DNA of 64,000 bases, taken from positions 25,349,916 through 25,413,915 of the forward strand of contig JBBCBC010000017.1 of NCBI GenBank assembly GCA_037126765.1, in the 5' to 3' direction. The DNA comes from Stenogyne calaminthoides. Lineage: Eukaryota; Streptophyta; Magnoliopsida; Lamiales; Lamiaceae. Numbering within the stretch: the stretch's first letter is position 1; every line of letters begins with the position of its first letter. Under the pieces are notes generated by a model. The model saw only the letters and a list, made by a program, of their open reading frames with translations, searched no databases and had not been told where the DNA came from. Below, in pieces: positions 44,912-56,922 of the stretch. The position numbers and the translations under genes are program-made.

Positions 44912-45617
44912 ATGAAGCAAATCTAAAAAATTGAAGGTTTTCAGATGCATGAAGTTTTTTCAGGATTTTACTGAGAAACTCAGGATAAAATTGAAAGTAC
45001 TGAACTCTGAGTATTGGGAAACTCAGATATCCTGAAGATCAGTACTCAGTATTATACTGAACCTGTTATGTACTCAGTACTATACTGACCTTTTTCAGTA
45101 CTCAGTACTATACTAACCTCGTTCAGTACTCAGTATTATACTGACATTTTATCACGGTCAAAACTCAGTAAGACTGATGGAGGAAATTAGTCTGAAGAAG
45201 TATTGACTAATGCAACACATTTATTGTCTAACTGAATCTCAGTAATCATTGACAATAAATAACATAACACCTGAAGGAATATTTGGGCGGGACCTTTGTA
45301 ATACACGAAGAAAGTCAATGGTCTGCAGGAACAATAATTAATTACACTGTTCATTAATCAGCAATAAGGTTAAATTGACGGCGTTATATTTGTGAAATCG
45401 TCCTTTCATATAACCGATTTAGTCGGTGTTTAATCTCGACCGTCGATTTCTTCATCTATACGATTTTCAATAAATCAAATCCTATATATCCATTGAAGAA
45501 TTCCTTCAAAGCCCGATTTCAAATAGCCTTCATCTTCAAAACACTCTGCTTCAAAAAAAAACTCTCGATTGCCCAGATATCATTTTTCTCAAATCCTTCA
45601 CTAAAAATTCTTCAAAA
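44912..45617 (+). other. RE6 spacer between pol and extra ORF, with CAGTACTCAGTA repeats
   Basis: No gene. Three to four roughly 33-bp units of the type CAGTACTCAGTAT(T)ATACTGACC occur at about 45035-45155; each is close to palindromic (TCAGTA...TACTGA). The last 120 bp before the ATG at 45618 are C/T- and A-rich. Conserved in RE1 and RE7 at the same place, so it belongs to the family. A subgenomic promoter or splice acceptor for the extra ORF could be here, but no clear signal was found. Confidence 0.65.
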
Positions 45618-48600
45618 ATGACGTTCTCTGTATACGACAAGCTTGCCATCTCTAACAAACCTTGGTATGAATATGTCGTATCTCTCGAAAGCTCATCAAA
45701 CGCAACACACGAAGAAGAAGCGTTACATATGATTCGATTGGCAAAGCTCACTTGCCTGGTTGCGAATCAACCAGAGGCAGAATACGCAAAAGAGGTAATA
45801 GAGTTTATCTCTAATTTGAAATTAGATGAGGAGGATTGTATAGAATCGCAGATAATTGTATCGCATTTAGAGCATAGTTCAAAGTATGTGGATTTTGTTA
45901 GGGAATTCTATATCATTCCTAAGAACCTTAATGCCATATATGAACTAAACGATAGAGGTGAAGACCCTACAGTGTATATGATGGGTAGGGAGCAAGAATA
46001 TCTGGATAGGATTGCAGAGCATCCAGTTAAGTTCGAAGCAACTCTGAATAAAAGGCATTTGAAGCCTAAATATCGAGTATTACTGGACATTGTGAGTAAA
46101 TGCATAATGAGTCGGTCTGGCAGCTTTGAACAGATAAGCACGCTGAAGTTGAGGTTAATGGCAGCAATTGAAGATTCACCCACCACTGCATTTAATTGGT
46201 TACATTATTTAATCAAAGTGGTGCTAAGCAAGTTCAGAAGGTGAATGGGTCTGTTGTTGTCAAAGGGAAGATCCTACATGCAACCAAGATTGCATTCATC
46301 TTGGAAATGTGTAGAGAAGAAGAGGATATCTTCGCCAATTCCTCACCCTTTCCAAAGTCAAAAATCCTGTTCAAGCCACCAACAACAAAGAAGACTTTGA
46401 AAGGAAGGAAAGAGAAAAGCTCGAAGTCTCAGGAGGAGACCGCTGAAGAAGGAGCTGATGAAGCCCAACAAGCCAGGGGGAAAGCCCTGATGGAAGTGAA
46501 AAGAGGGAAGGGAGAAAATCTGAAGAAGAAAACACTGGCCCCTCAAAAACACAGAAAACTTCAAATTATTACTGAGGAGGAGGTCAGTGACACTGAGGAA
46601 ATCCAACCTGAAGGCCAGCAAGGACTGAAATCTCCACTGTAGGTTTTGGCTCAGGTTGTGACAATTGCACAGGAAGAAACTGAGGAACAGGTTTTCTCTG
46701 AGGTACTCGGAACATCTCTGAGCTCAGATAAAATATCTCTGGAAATATTCAAGGGACCTCAGGTTCCTACTGAAGAGATACCTGTTCAGACCTCAGATCT
46801 GTCTGAACCTCAGGAATTGCTGAATTTGGACGCGCTCCTGAGTGAACCATTTCTCAATCCCTCAGCACCTGAACTCATTCAATCTGATCCTACTAAACCT
46901 GAGAGCCCAAAGATGAAGAAAGGAGAGGCAGAAGAGACTGAGTGGCGCACCAAGGGGGAACGGTTCATCCTGGACAAATACCCTGAGCTGAGCGCATATC
47001 CTGACCTTCAGGATCTCTTCTTCAGACTCAGAACCACAGTCTATATCCTGAATCAGACTCTTCCAGAGATGCTGAACATAGCCTCCTTCAGAGGAGAGGA
47101 TTGGTGGAATGCTGAGACTGCTGTTCTGACAGAGTTCTCTGGTTTCTGGAAGACAAAGCTCAGGATGAAAAATGCTGATTTTGATGAGCTAGTCAAGAAG
47201 AGGGTGGCTGAGAGAAGGGAAGCTGTTGGTGATGCCTCAAGTTCTAAGGATCAAGATAAAGAGGGTGACCAACAAGAGGATCCTGAAAATCAATCTCAGA
47301 TGGAGAAGGAAACTGATGCTGGACAGACTGATATCTCACATCCTCAGACTGAAGTTAGCACTCTTCAGGTATCTTTTGGCACTATTAAACATTATGCCAA
47401 AGCTACTGAAGTTCCTATCTTTAAATCTGTTATGTCTGATATGCAGACTGAGGCTCAGGTGGAGCACCCAGCTCAGGTGGAAAAAGTTCTACGTACTCTA
47501 GAGATTGATCTCAGTCCTATCTTGGAGAAATTGGAGAAGGTGGTGCCAATGGTGGAGAAAGTGACCCAAATTGAAGAAACCTTGGCAAGCCAATCTCAGA
47601 AGCTGGAAACTCTGAGTTCATCTTCAGACATCCTGCAACTACAAACATCTCTTGCTGATAAAATGACTACCTTGGAGGGAAAGGTTGATGTAGTCAAAGT
47701 TGAGCTCAATGCAGAGATGAAGCAGATGTATCAGGAAAGAACTGCATATCTAGAAGCCAAGCTGGTTGAGAAGAATGATCTAATGATCAAGAGAGCTGTT
47801 GAGGAAATGGGCTCTATGCTTATGACCAAGATGACAGAGATGATGCAAAATGTCTTCTCAAATTAGTTTGCACCTCTTTCTGAAGAGTTCTCAGTAGCTA
47901 AGAATCATATGAGAAGGCTGGAAGATGAGCATGATCAGTTGGTAGGGGAAGTGCGAAGTATAAGCAAAGAGCAATATCATATGGATACCGCACTTTCTCA
48001 ACTTCTTCCAAGGTATGGTGCCAAAAAGGGGGAAAGGCCTGGTGGCAAATTAAGCGAGTTGTTGGCACAAAACTTGAAGAGAAAGGCTGAGAAAGAAGTT
48101 GAAGAAAAAATAATTGCTGATGCCTTAAAAGAAGTGGAAGCCACTGAGAAGCTCAAGTTCAAAGAAGCTGAAGAACCTATCTACACTCAAGTATCTGAGC
48201 AGACAATTCAGGAAGCAATTTCTGAGAAACTTAGTGGTAGAAGGATGGTGGAAACAAGCCAAGCCGGTGAAGATCAAGTCAAACCTGGAAAGAGAAAGGC
48301 TTTGGCATTTGTAGAGCAAGAGAAGAAGAAAAGAGCTAAAGCTTATAAGTCTACTCAGAGGAAATTGATTATAGATTTTGAAGAATCTGAGGATGAAGCT
48401 GAAAAAGAAGTCTTCAACACTAAGAAAGCTCTGAATACCCTTCAAGTTGAAAAAGAGAAGAAAACTGCTGCTTATGTATCAGGTGTTCCTGTGATCAGGA
48501 AAAAGAAAGAAGAAGAGCAGAAAAGAAGAAGTGGTTTCAAGAAGTTTTTGAGAAAGAGGAGGGGTACAGAGAAAGATCAGAAATGGCCGCACATTGACAA

Positions 48601-49006
48601 ATAGATGCCTATTCAATTCAATGATGCGTGGGAGGAGATCAAGAGAACCTTCTGGTTCTACTATGAGATTCTGAGGGAATGGAGGGGGAGCAGCTCGGAT
48701 ATGAATGAAGCCTTCATTGAGTACTTATTAACATTCTATCCTAAGTACCTGCAAAGTTGGATTAACTTGGTAGATGAAGGTAATACTCAGATAGTTGCCC
48801 CTAGTCCATATACTTACCCAGTTCTAAGACTTAAAAATGGTTATGTGAATGAGACAGTTATTTCTCAGGAGATTGCTCAGTATGTCATCCAACTAGGCCT
48901 AACAGGAAACAACACTGATATCATCAAAGCAAGGGATGATCTGAAGAAATGATACTATGGGATGTTCAACCTGGAAGTGCCTAAGGATGAAGTTTATGAA
49001 GACTGA
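45618..49006 (+). pseudogene. RE6 extra ('env-like') ORF downstream of pol
   Basis: About 1,130 codons from MTFSVYDKLAISNKPWYEY to the TGA at 49004-49006, in the sense of pol. The N-terminal globular part (HEEEALHMIRLAKLTCLVAN, PTVYMMGREQEYLD, LKPKYRVLLDIVSKCIMSRS) loosely resembles plant transposon-associated proteins of the 'putative plant transposon protein' type. Then a Lys/Glu-rich region, a coiled coil (about 47560-47840 and 47900-48000), a KKRAK basic region and a conserved C-terminus (EEIKRTFWFYYEILREWR). No signal peptide or hydrophobic membrane segment is visible. It is broken by one frameshift near 46200 and stops at 46640 (TAG), 47864 (TAG), 48602 (TAG) and about 48950 (TGA); aligned RE7 codons show mostly C-to-T or G-to-A changes. 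Position matches the Sirevirus env-like gene. Confidence 0.8.
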
Positions 49007-49269
49007 AGATGATGAAGACTGAAGTTTTTTTTGCACTTCTATTTTTGTTTTTGATATTTCATTGTAATCTGTAACTCTGATTTTACATCAATGAAAATTT
49101 ATCTTTATGCTCAAAGATAATATCTCATTATCTTTTTACATGTCTTTTATGTTTGATATGCCTTATGTTTTGAAATTATTGGAAGAATTGTCATTTTGGA
49201 TTGTAATAGAAAAACTGAAACCTGAGTATAGGTTAGGTGTTTTTGTATCAAGATGGTTTTGGCATCATT
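49007..49269 (+). other. RE6 3' untranslated region
   Basis: T-rich sequence between the extra ORF and the PPT, ending in TTTTGGCATCATTAAAAAGGGG. No gene. RE7 and the end of RE3 carry the same TTTTGGC(A/G)TCAT block. Confidence 0.7.
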
Positions 49270-49283
49270 AAAAAGGGGAAAAT
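49270..49283 (+). other. RE6 polypurine tract
   Basis: AAAAAGGGGAAAAT-type purine run directly before TGTTGGGAG of the 3' LTR. Confidence 0.9.
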
Positions 49284-52200
49284 TGTTGGGAGATGAATTT
49301 AATAAAGAGATTTTGAATAGATCCCAAAACCCCTGAGTATGACATGTTCAGGATAATTTTGATAGACTGAGTCAGGATTCAGTATAGAGTGTTCAGGAAG
49401 TTATCTGCACCATGTATAGTCAGCAGATATAGATCAGGCTAGATTTTGAATAAACTGAAGACTCAGTAAGTTTCTGAAGATTCTGAAGACTCAGTAAGTT
49501 TCTGAAGATTCTGAAGACTCAGTAAGAAACTGAAGACTCAGTAAGTTGCTAAAGTAAGTAACTGAAGACTCAGTAAGTTGCTGAAGAAACTGAAGACTTA
49601 GTAAGTAACTGAAGACAGAGTAAGAAACTGAAGACTCAGTAAGTTGCTAAAGACTCAGTAAAGTTGCTGAAGAAACTGAAGACTCAGTAAGTAACTGAAG
49701 ACTCAGTATGACACTGAAGACTCAGTATGACACTGAAGACTCAGTATGACACTGAAAACTCAGTATGTCACTGAAGACTCAGTATGTCATTGAAGACTCA
49801 GTATGTCACTGAAGACTCAGAAGACACTGGAGACTCAGAAGACACTGAAGACTCAGAAGACACTGAAGACTCTGAAGACACTGAAGACACAGAAGATACT
49901 GAAGACTCAGTAAGATACTGAATAATCAGTATAACCTGAATGTTCCGAGGCACTGAATAATATCTATCTGAAGACTACAAAACTGAGAAAAACGCTATTA
50001 CTCAGAAAAATAGATATTGCCCAAGACATTCATACGCAGACAAAAGGAACTAAGTCTAAGTGTTGTTTAAGGTTATCTCACTTAGAGAGATTGACCAAAA
50101 AGAGCTGTTATGTTTGTCTACATTTACTGAAGACAAGAACCAATCAGAGGAAGACAACACTGTACTTTACTGACACTGAAAGCGATAGGACACTGAAGCA
50201 TGTCAGTAGTACTATGTTCCAGACTGCAAAAAGTGGTGATTGGCTACATGAATGCATATTTCCTAAAACATGCAAGGGAGTATTCAAACCTTAAAAATAG
50301 CCGTTCATCAAACACCATAAGAGGAAACTCATGAAGCTATCTCCTCCAACGGATAGTTTTTCAAGAGTGACCTTGGTGAAGTTGCCTATAAATACTAGTG
50401 ACCCTTTACATTGAGAGGTTACGGTAAATTTCAAAGCAACTCAAGAGCTCATTCGTATTATTGCAAATTGAAGCACTCGAAAAACCTAGAATTTCCCAAG
50501 TGTTTCAAATTGGAGAGAGCTCATTCACTAAGCCTAGATTGATAAGAAATATCCAAAGCTTAGTAGAGATATCCTAGCCTTTGCATTGTTCTTATTGTAA
50601 AGGATATCTCATCCTAGTTGGAAACCAGCCAGAAACCCAAACCCTTTTTAAGGTAGTTTGTGAATGTTTTGTTGGTGAGTTGGAGTTGTAAAGAGTTAGT
50701 AAGCTACAGTGAGTTAGCCAGAAAACTCTAGAGAAGAAGTTAGTAAGCTACTTGTGGTAGTCTGAACACTTGTGTGTGTTGAGTTAGTAAGCTGCAGTGA
50801 GTCAGCAAGAAAACTCAAGGTAGAAAAGCGAGTAAGCTACAGTGAGTTAGCCAGAAAGCTTTAGGAAGTGGTTAAGGAATTTCTCTGAAGGTCAGAGAGA
50901 GTGGATGTAGGAGCTTGAGTCTCTGAACCACTATAATTGTTTTGTTGTTTTGTTGTTTTGCTTTCTGTACTGCATTATTATCTGTTGCATGTTTTTCACT
51001 GAAAGCATAATTCACTGATATTCAGTTGGAACCAATCCACTGAACTTGCATCAAACTGATCACAACCTTAATCATTGTTCTATTAAAAGGAAGATTTTCA
51101 GCAAAACTAAAACGAGTATAAACTTAGGGCCAACCATTCCGCACACTTGAGTAACTAGAACAGATAGTTACCAAACTGAACTAACTCTACTGAGAGTTGT
51201 TGGGGAATGAGTTGCACAGATCTATTCGGGGTGAATATTTAAATACAAATTTAATCCTTTAATTATTACTAGCATGAATTAATCCTATATTAATTCAAAT
51301 AATAATTACAACAACCTATCATGCATATAATAAGCCACGTAAAACCTACGCATGCGGAATCTACGGGTTTACGTGAACGTACCTCTCGGGATGGCAGTGA
51401 ATTCGGTTGGACGGACTAACCAAAAGGACTTCCCAAGTATTCCCTTAGCCCTTGCTCAACTATCCGGTGGAAGGACACTTGTCGAACAATTAACAAAAGG
51501 AAAAAAATAAAATTTGTTGCACCACTTATGTGGATTTGCTAATTTTTCCAGCACATGGAATTGTACTTGGGAATGAAACAATTATCCCCTATTTATACGT
51601 GAGAGGTGGTCGATTTTTTCAGTAGAAAACCAATGTGGGAAAAGTCTTTTCTTGATCACCAAGAAATCTTGAATATATCTCCTATATTCTTTTTCCCATA
51701 ATTAAAATATTCCACAAAAATCCCACCTCCTCAATATTATGGAATTTTCGAAAATAATGATGTGCAAGATTCCAAGATTTGGATCTTCTTGAATTTATGA
51801 GATATTCTTGTATTTCAATACATATCTTCCATAATATCTTTTCAAGAAAATCAAGAAAATCTTTCTTGCCCATTATATTCAAAAATTTCGAAATATCCTC
51901 ATGAATAACCAAGTGGGAGATTTCTTGAATTTAATGAGATAATCTTGTATTCCAAGAATACATATCTTCATTCCATAACAAAATTCAAAGAAAATCTTTC
52001 TCCCTCTTTTATCCATAAATTTCGAAAATATTAGGAAAAATAAGCAACAAAATTTATTTTATTTTAATCACCTTTTTCAGTTATTGGGTTATATGTTGGG
52101 CTACTCAGGGGACCTTTAGGAGAATTAAGATTGGACCTTCTAATGGGCCTTGAATATCTAATATTGAGCCACAATATAATTCAAGCCCATAAATATTAAT

Positions 52201-53301
52201 TAATCCCACTACATAATTAATATTGCACTATCCATCTTAACCCATATTACAGTCAATATGGCTCCCGGTCATTATTTCCCGTGTTTAAGATTATCTAGCC
52301 CATTAATTAATTCAAGCCACTGAAATAGCTTTCCATTAATTAACATCTTTTATCCTTGGTCGAGGAACAGTTCAACATTATTATCCATACCGGAAACTAA
52401 TTCCACTTGCAAGATTTGGTATGATAAAGCTTATGAACCTCCCAATGGGGCAAATCAAACAAGCGTACTTGCACACGATTCTTCGTATTAAATCTTAGCA
52501 ATCACATGTGACCAATAATATTGCCCAAGATAAAAAGTATTAAATCTCTTTGATTCGCTACCCATGATAAGTCAAAGCAATAGTTACCAATCCCACGTGA
52601 TGTTATTTAAGGGACGAAGATTAAGAAACAACGAACCACTGAGGTCTAATTCTTCCTTGTTCAGTTCTGAAGAATTTATCCTCCTGTAGGTCCTATTCAG
52701 TGCATCAGTCATGCACTAGTGTAATCTCTTGGTCAAGACAAACCAATCTGAGCCTTACACCTCAACCTTTCGCGATGGGTTGTTCATTTCCATCTAGGTC
52801 GTGAATGGCGTACTTTTAGTTACAAGGGACTATTAATTTAATCTTCTGTGATCTGGTATCACTAAATTAACTACAATGTAACACGTACGAATTATTGAAC
52901 AGTTATGCAGTAAATATAAGTAACATTCAATCATATTTAAAGCATCAGTGATAAACAATTTATTTCAGTAAATAAGTCTGAAAATTCAGTTTCGATTATA
53001 CAAAGTAAAAAGCCTACTTTTCAGTATAATCCCAACAAGGGTTTAGTAAGATAATTATCTGATCCAAGCGGCTCAGGATCTCTGATAAACTCAGGCTTAG
53101 TTGGGCTAATCTGAAGCTTCTGAAAGCAGCTCAGGATCATTGTCTCAGTAGACTTTGACTCAGGGCAATCTGTGCTTCTCAGGGCCAAATCATCAGGACA
53201 ACCTGACCCATCTGTCCCCAGTGAAAGAAAAGTTTTAAAAATCACTGAACACGTGTATTCCCCCCATACACATGTGAGACTCATTAGCACCGGGACCAAC
53301 A
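49284..53301 (+). repeat. RE6 3' LTR, interrupted by sL3
   Basis: Parts 49284-51197 and 53038-53301; about 2,173 bp without sL3. The minisatellite of ACTGAAGACTCAGTA-type units (about 49450-49920) is the unaltered counterpart of the changed block in the 5' LTR. TATA box 50387-50394. Ends ACCGGGACCAACA. Confidence 0.94.
51198..53037 (-). repeat. sL3: solo LTR of the RE5 family
   Basis: 1,840 bp, TGTTGGGG...CCCAACA, homologous over its length to the RE5 3' LTR (30771-32651). Flanked by AGAGT (51193-51197) and AGGGT (53038-53042), a 5-bp duplication with one mismatch; the RE6 5' LTR has the uninterrupted site CTCAGGGTTCAG at 38761. The minus-strand TATA motif lies at 51590-51597. No internal sequence, so it arose by LTR-LTR recombination. 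It shows that the RE5 family stayed active after RE6 inserted. Confidence 0.93.
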
Positions 53302-54691
53302 ATCCAACATCTCAAAACAGTTTAAATAAGTCATGTGGGGTAGGTCATTATTTAAACACATTCAAGCAGGTTACAAACAAGAACATTTACAAACCTTAAT
53401 ATCCAGATTAATAGTTGGCTCTCACTTGACCAATATAAAATTAACAGGGACTTCGGGGAAGTATATGCATATCAATTTTATACCTAAGTAATAACCATGA
53501 TTAAATACAGAATTATTATTTCACTTTGAACGAGCCTCGTGGGGAGGGTCATCGTCGCCACTAATAGTAATTCACAATCATCCCTTCGGAATTTATTCAT
53601 GTGAAAACCATCTTTTGGCCATCCCGTGGGGGGAATTTCTCCAAAAAAATTCACAAATAAATAAATCATGGAGGTCAAAATTAATTCAATTAATTGTCCG
53701 ATCAATAAAAAAAATTGTCAATTAACTATTTTTAAACATACTTAGTAATTTTCGAAAGTGAGATTTTTCCAAAACAATTTATCATGCATCGCATATTTAA
53801 ACAAATTAAATAAGCACAAAATTATAGCAAAGATCAAAACAAAAAATTAAACACATTGGGTACATATATACAATTATCACGGTTAATTTTTGTCATGTCT
53901 TGACTTGAGAAATCATCCTCGTAGCACTCATCGTTTATCTCGAAAGGCTCCCACTCGACCGCAATATTTTCTTTAAAACCTTCCTCCGTCTAGGTCCGAG
54001 ATGAAGTCCGGCATTGGGTAGTTCGCGGCCCGGAACACGTATCCGCGTGCGCCCATGCGCACGCCCGCATCCAGGCCTGCCATCCCAACCCGTCGCTCGG
54101 CAGCTCTCGGTGACGTAGCGCAATTCTTGGCGTGGGCCGCCCGACTTCCGTCGCTTCGGCGACCCTCGGCCCCCACGAGCCTTGACCGGTCGCCTTGTGC
54201 CGTCTTATGACCTTCGGCTCCCACCAGCGTCGCTCTCGCCTGTTCGCCCATTGCTTGGCCACGCCTGGGCTTGCCGCGTCTTGTAGTGTTTAAACCAACC
54301 CGTACATGACCGCCTAGCACATCGTGCTTTGACTCGCGTACGTTCGGGCACTTGGTCGCCCATCTTTAATTATTCATCTTCGTTAACGATCCGGTTACAA
54401 TTTATTTACAAAATAAATAAACCTAGATCTAGACTAGTCTATTACATTGATCAAATCAAACAAATCCTATTCTACAAGTGGATTTTCTCACGAGGCAAAA
54501 CGAATTTGAACTAATCGAATTAAAAACCACAATTTATATGCATGCATAAATAAACATTCATCAAATACCATGACAATTGGATACCTACAAAAGAGATCTA
54601 GCAATTATACTATCCAATTCCAAATTTAATGAAAAATGAATTAAATTACAATTTAAAATTCAGAGCCCGAAACCAAGGCTCTGATACTAGT
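53302..54691 (-). other. RE5 leader (untranslated region) with GC-rich block
   Basis: Starts with the right ATCCA copy (53302-53306) of the RE6 target duplication. AT-rich except for a sharply GC-rich block at about 53935-54355, where frames are open on the minus strand (up to 115 codons, rich in Arg, Gly and Ala). No known domain was recognised in those frames; long open frames are expected by chance in GC-rich DNA. The PBS follows at the right end. Together with 36697-36800 this is the roughly 1.5-kb leader of RE5. Confidence 0.7.
54678..54689 (-). other. RE5 primer binding site (variant)
   Basis: Reverse complement TAGTATCAGAGC, one mismatch to the initiator Met tRNA site, 2 nt from the LTR. 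Confidence 0.85.
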
Positions 54692-54777
54692 TGTTGGGGA
54701 ATTAATTGCCCGGATCTATTCGAGATGAATATTTAAATACAAATTTAATTCTAACAATTATTACTAGCATGAATTAA
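54692..54777 (-). repeat. RE5 5' LTR, first 86 bp, cut by RE7
   Basis: TGTTGGGGAATTAATTGCCC, as at the start of the RE5 3' LTR and sL3. After 86 bp the sequence switches to RE7. The remainder should lie beyond the RE7 right end, outside the window. Confidence 0.9.
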
Positions 54778-56649
54778 TGTTGGTCCCGGTGCAAACGAGT
54801 CTCACACGTGTATGGGGAGGGGAATACACGTGTTCAGTGATTTTTAAAAAAAATTCTTCACTGAGGTCAAATGGGTGAGGTTGTCCTGAGAATTTTGCCC
54901 TGAGAAGCACAAATCGCCCTGAGTCAAAGTCTACTGAGACAATGATACTGAGCAGCTTTCAGAAGCTTCAGATTAGCCCAACTGATCTTGAGTTTTATCA
55001 GAGATCCTGAGGAGCATGGATCAGATAATTATCTTACTGAACACTCAGTAGAGTTAGTTCAGTTTGGTAACTATATGTTCTAGCTACTCAAGTGTGCGGA
55101 ATGGTTGGCGCTAAGTTTATACTCGTTTTAGCTTTGCTGAATATTTCTTCCTTTTGATAAGACAGTGATTAAGCTGTGATCAATTTTGATGCAAGTTCAG
55201 TGGATTGGTTCCAACTGAATATCAGTAAAATCAGCTTTCAGTGAAAAACATGCAACAGATATAATGCAGTACAGAAAGCAATCAACACAGCAATTATAGT
55301 GGTTCAGAGGCTCAAGCTCCTAAGTCCACTCTCTCTGATCTTCAGAGAAATTCCTTAACCACTTCCTAAAGCTTTCAGGCTAACTCACTGTAGCTTACTC
55401 ACTTTTCTACCTTGAGTTTTCTGGCTGACTCACTGCAGCTTACTGACTCAAACACACACAAGTTTTCAGACTACCACAAGTAGCTTACTAACTTCTTCTC
55501 TAAAGTTTTCTGGCTGACTAACCTGCAGCTTACTCACTCTTTACAACTCTAACTCACCAACAAAACACACACACTCAAACTACCTTATCAAAGGGTTTGG
55601 GTTTGGGTTGGTTTCCAACTAGGGTGAGATATCCTTTACAATAAGAACAAATTCAAAGGCTAGGATATCTCTACTAAGCTTTGGATATTTCTATCAATCT
55701 ATGCTTAGTGAATGAGCTCTCTCCAATGTGAAACACTTAGGAAATTCTAGGGTTTTCGAGTGCTTCAATTTGCAATAATACGAATGAGCTCTTGAGTTGA
55801 TTGAAATTTCCCGTAACCTTTCAATGTAGAAGGTCACTGGTATTTATAGGCAACTTCTCCAAAGGTTACTCTTGAAAAACTATCCGTTGGAAGAGATAGT
55901 ATCAAGGGTTTCCTCTTCTGGTTATTGATGAACAACTATTTTTAGGGTTTTAACACACCCTTGCATGTTTTAGGAAATATGCAGCCATATAGCCAATCAC
56001 CAATTTTTGCAGTCTGGAATATTAGTACTACTGACATAATTTAGGGTTCTGTCGCTTTCAGTGTCAGTAAAGTACAGTGTTGTCTTCTTCTGATTGGTTC
56101 TTGTCTTCAGTGAATGTAGACAAACAAAACGACTCTTTTAGGTCAATCTTTCTGAATGAGACAACCTTAAACAACACTTAGACTTAGTTCATTTTGTCTG
56201 CACTTGAATGTTTTGGGCAATATCTATTATTCTGAAAATGTGCGTTTTCCTCAGTTTTGTATGTATTCAGATAGATATTTCTTCAGTGCCTCTGAACATT
56301 CAGGTCTTTACTGAGTCTTCAGTAACTAGTGAGTCTTTAGTTCTTCAGTACCTTCTGAGTCTTCAGTAACTACTGAGTCTTCAGTTCTTCAGTACCTTCT
56401 GAGTCTTCAGTTCTTCAGTATCTTCAGTAACTCCTGAACATTCAAGTCTATCTGATTTCCTCAGTAATCTTCTGAGTCTTCAGGGTTCTTCAATATCTGA
56501 TTTATATCTGCTGACTATACATTGTCCAGATATCTTCCTTAACAATTCTGTACTGAAACCTGACTCAGACTATCAAGATCATCCTGAACATGTCATACTC
56601 AGGGGTTTTGGGATCTAATCAAAATCTATATTAAATTCATCTCCCAACA
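54778..56649 (-). repeat. RE7 3' LTR
   Basis: 1,872 bp from TGTTGGTCCC to CTCCCAACA (reverse complement of the family LTR). Minus-strand TATA at 55841-55848. CTGAGTCTTCAGT-type repeats lie at about 56300-56490; here the motifs are unaltered, in contrast to RE1 and the RE6 5' LTR. Confidence 0.93.
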
Positions 56650-56663
56650 ATTTCCCCCTTTTT
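56650..56663 (-). other. RE7 polypurine tract
   Basis: Minus strand AAAAAGGGGGAAAT next to the LTR, identical to that of RE3. Confidence 0.92.
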
Positions 56664-56922
56664 GATGATGCCAAAACCATCTTGTTACATATGAAAACCT
56701 AACCTATACTCAGGTTTCAGTTTAACTATTACAATAAAAAAATGGTATTTCTCCCAACAGTTTTCAAACAAACTGGCATATTAGATACTTAAAGACATGT
56801 AAGAATATAATGAGATATTATCTTTGAGCATAAGAGATAAGATTTCATTGATGTAGGATAAGAGTTACAACTTACAATGAAAAACAAAAAAAACATTCAG
56901 AAAATACAGAAGTACATAGTCT

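Larger units (their letters stand above)
36801..53301 (+). mobile_element. RE6: full-length Sirevirus-type Ty1/copia element
   Basis: Complete structure: 5' LTR 36801-39025, PBS 39028-39039, gag, pol, spacer, extra ORF 45618-49006, PPT 49270-49283, 3' LTR 49284-53301 (split by sL3), perfect ATCCA duplications. The interior is 10,258 bp. All reading frames carry stops or frameshifts, so it is not autonomous. Apart from a block in the 5' LTR (about 36880-37500), the two LTRs are very similar, which suggests a fairly recent insertion. Confidence 0.96.

Noticed and set aside
45618..49006. A true viral envelope gene
   Set aside because: No signal peptide, membrane span or fusion-like segment can be seen; only the position agrees.
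49450..49920. Regular short repeats that could be taken for a CRISPR array
   Set aside because: Units are contiguous and degenerate, with no unique spacers of constant length, and lie inside a plant LTR.
53973..54320. Arg/Gly/Ala-rich open frame of 115 codons
   Set aside because: Overlapping frames are also open, as expected in GC-rich DNA; no domain seen.
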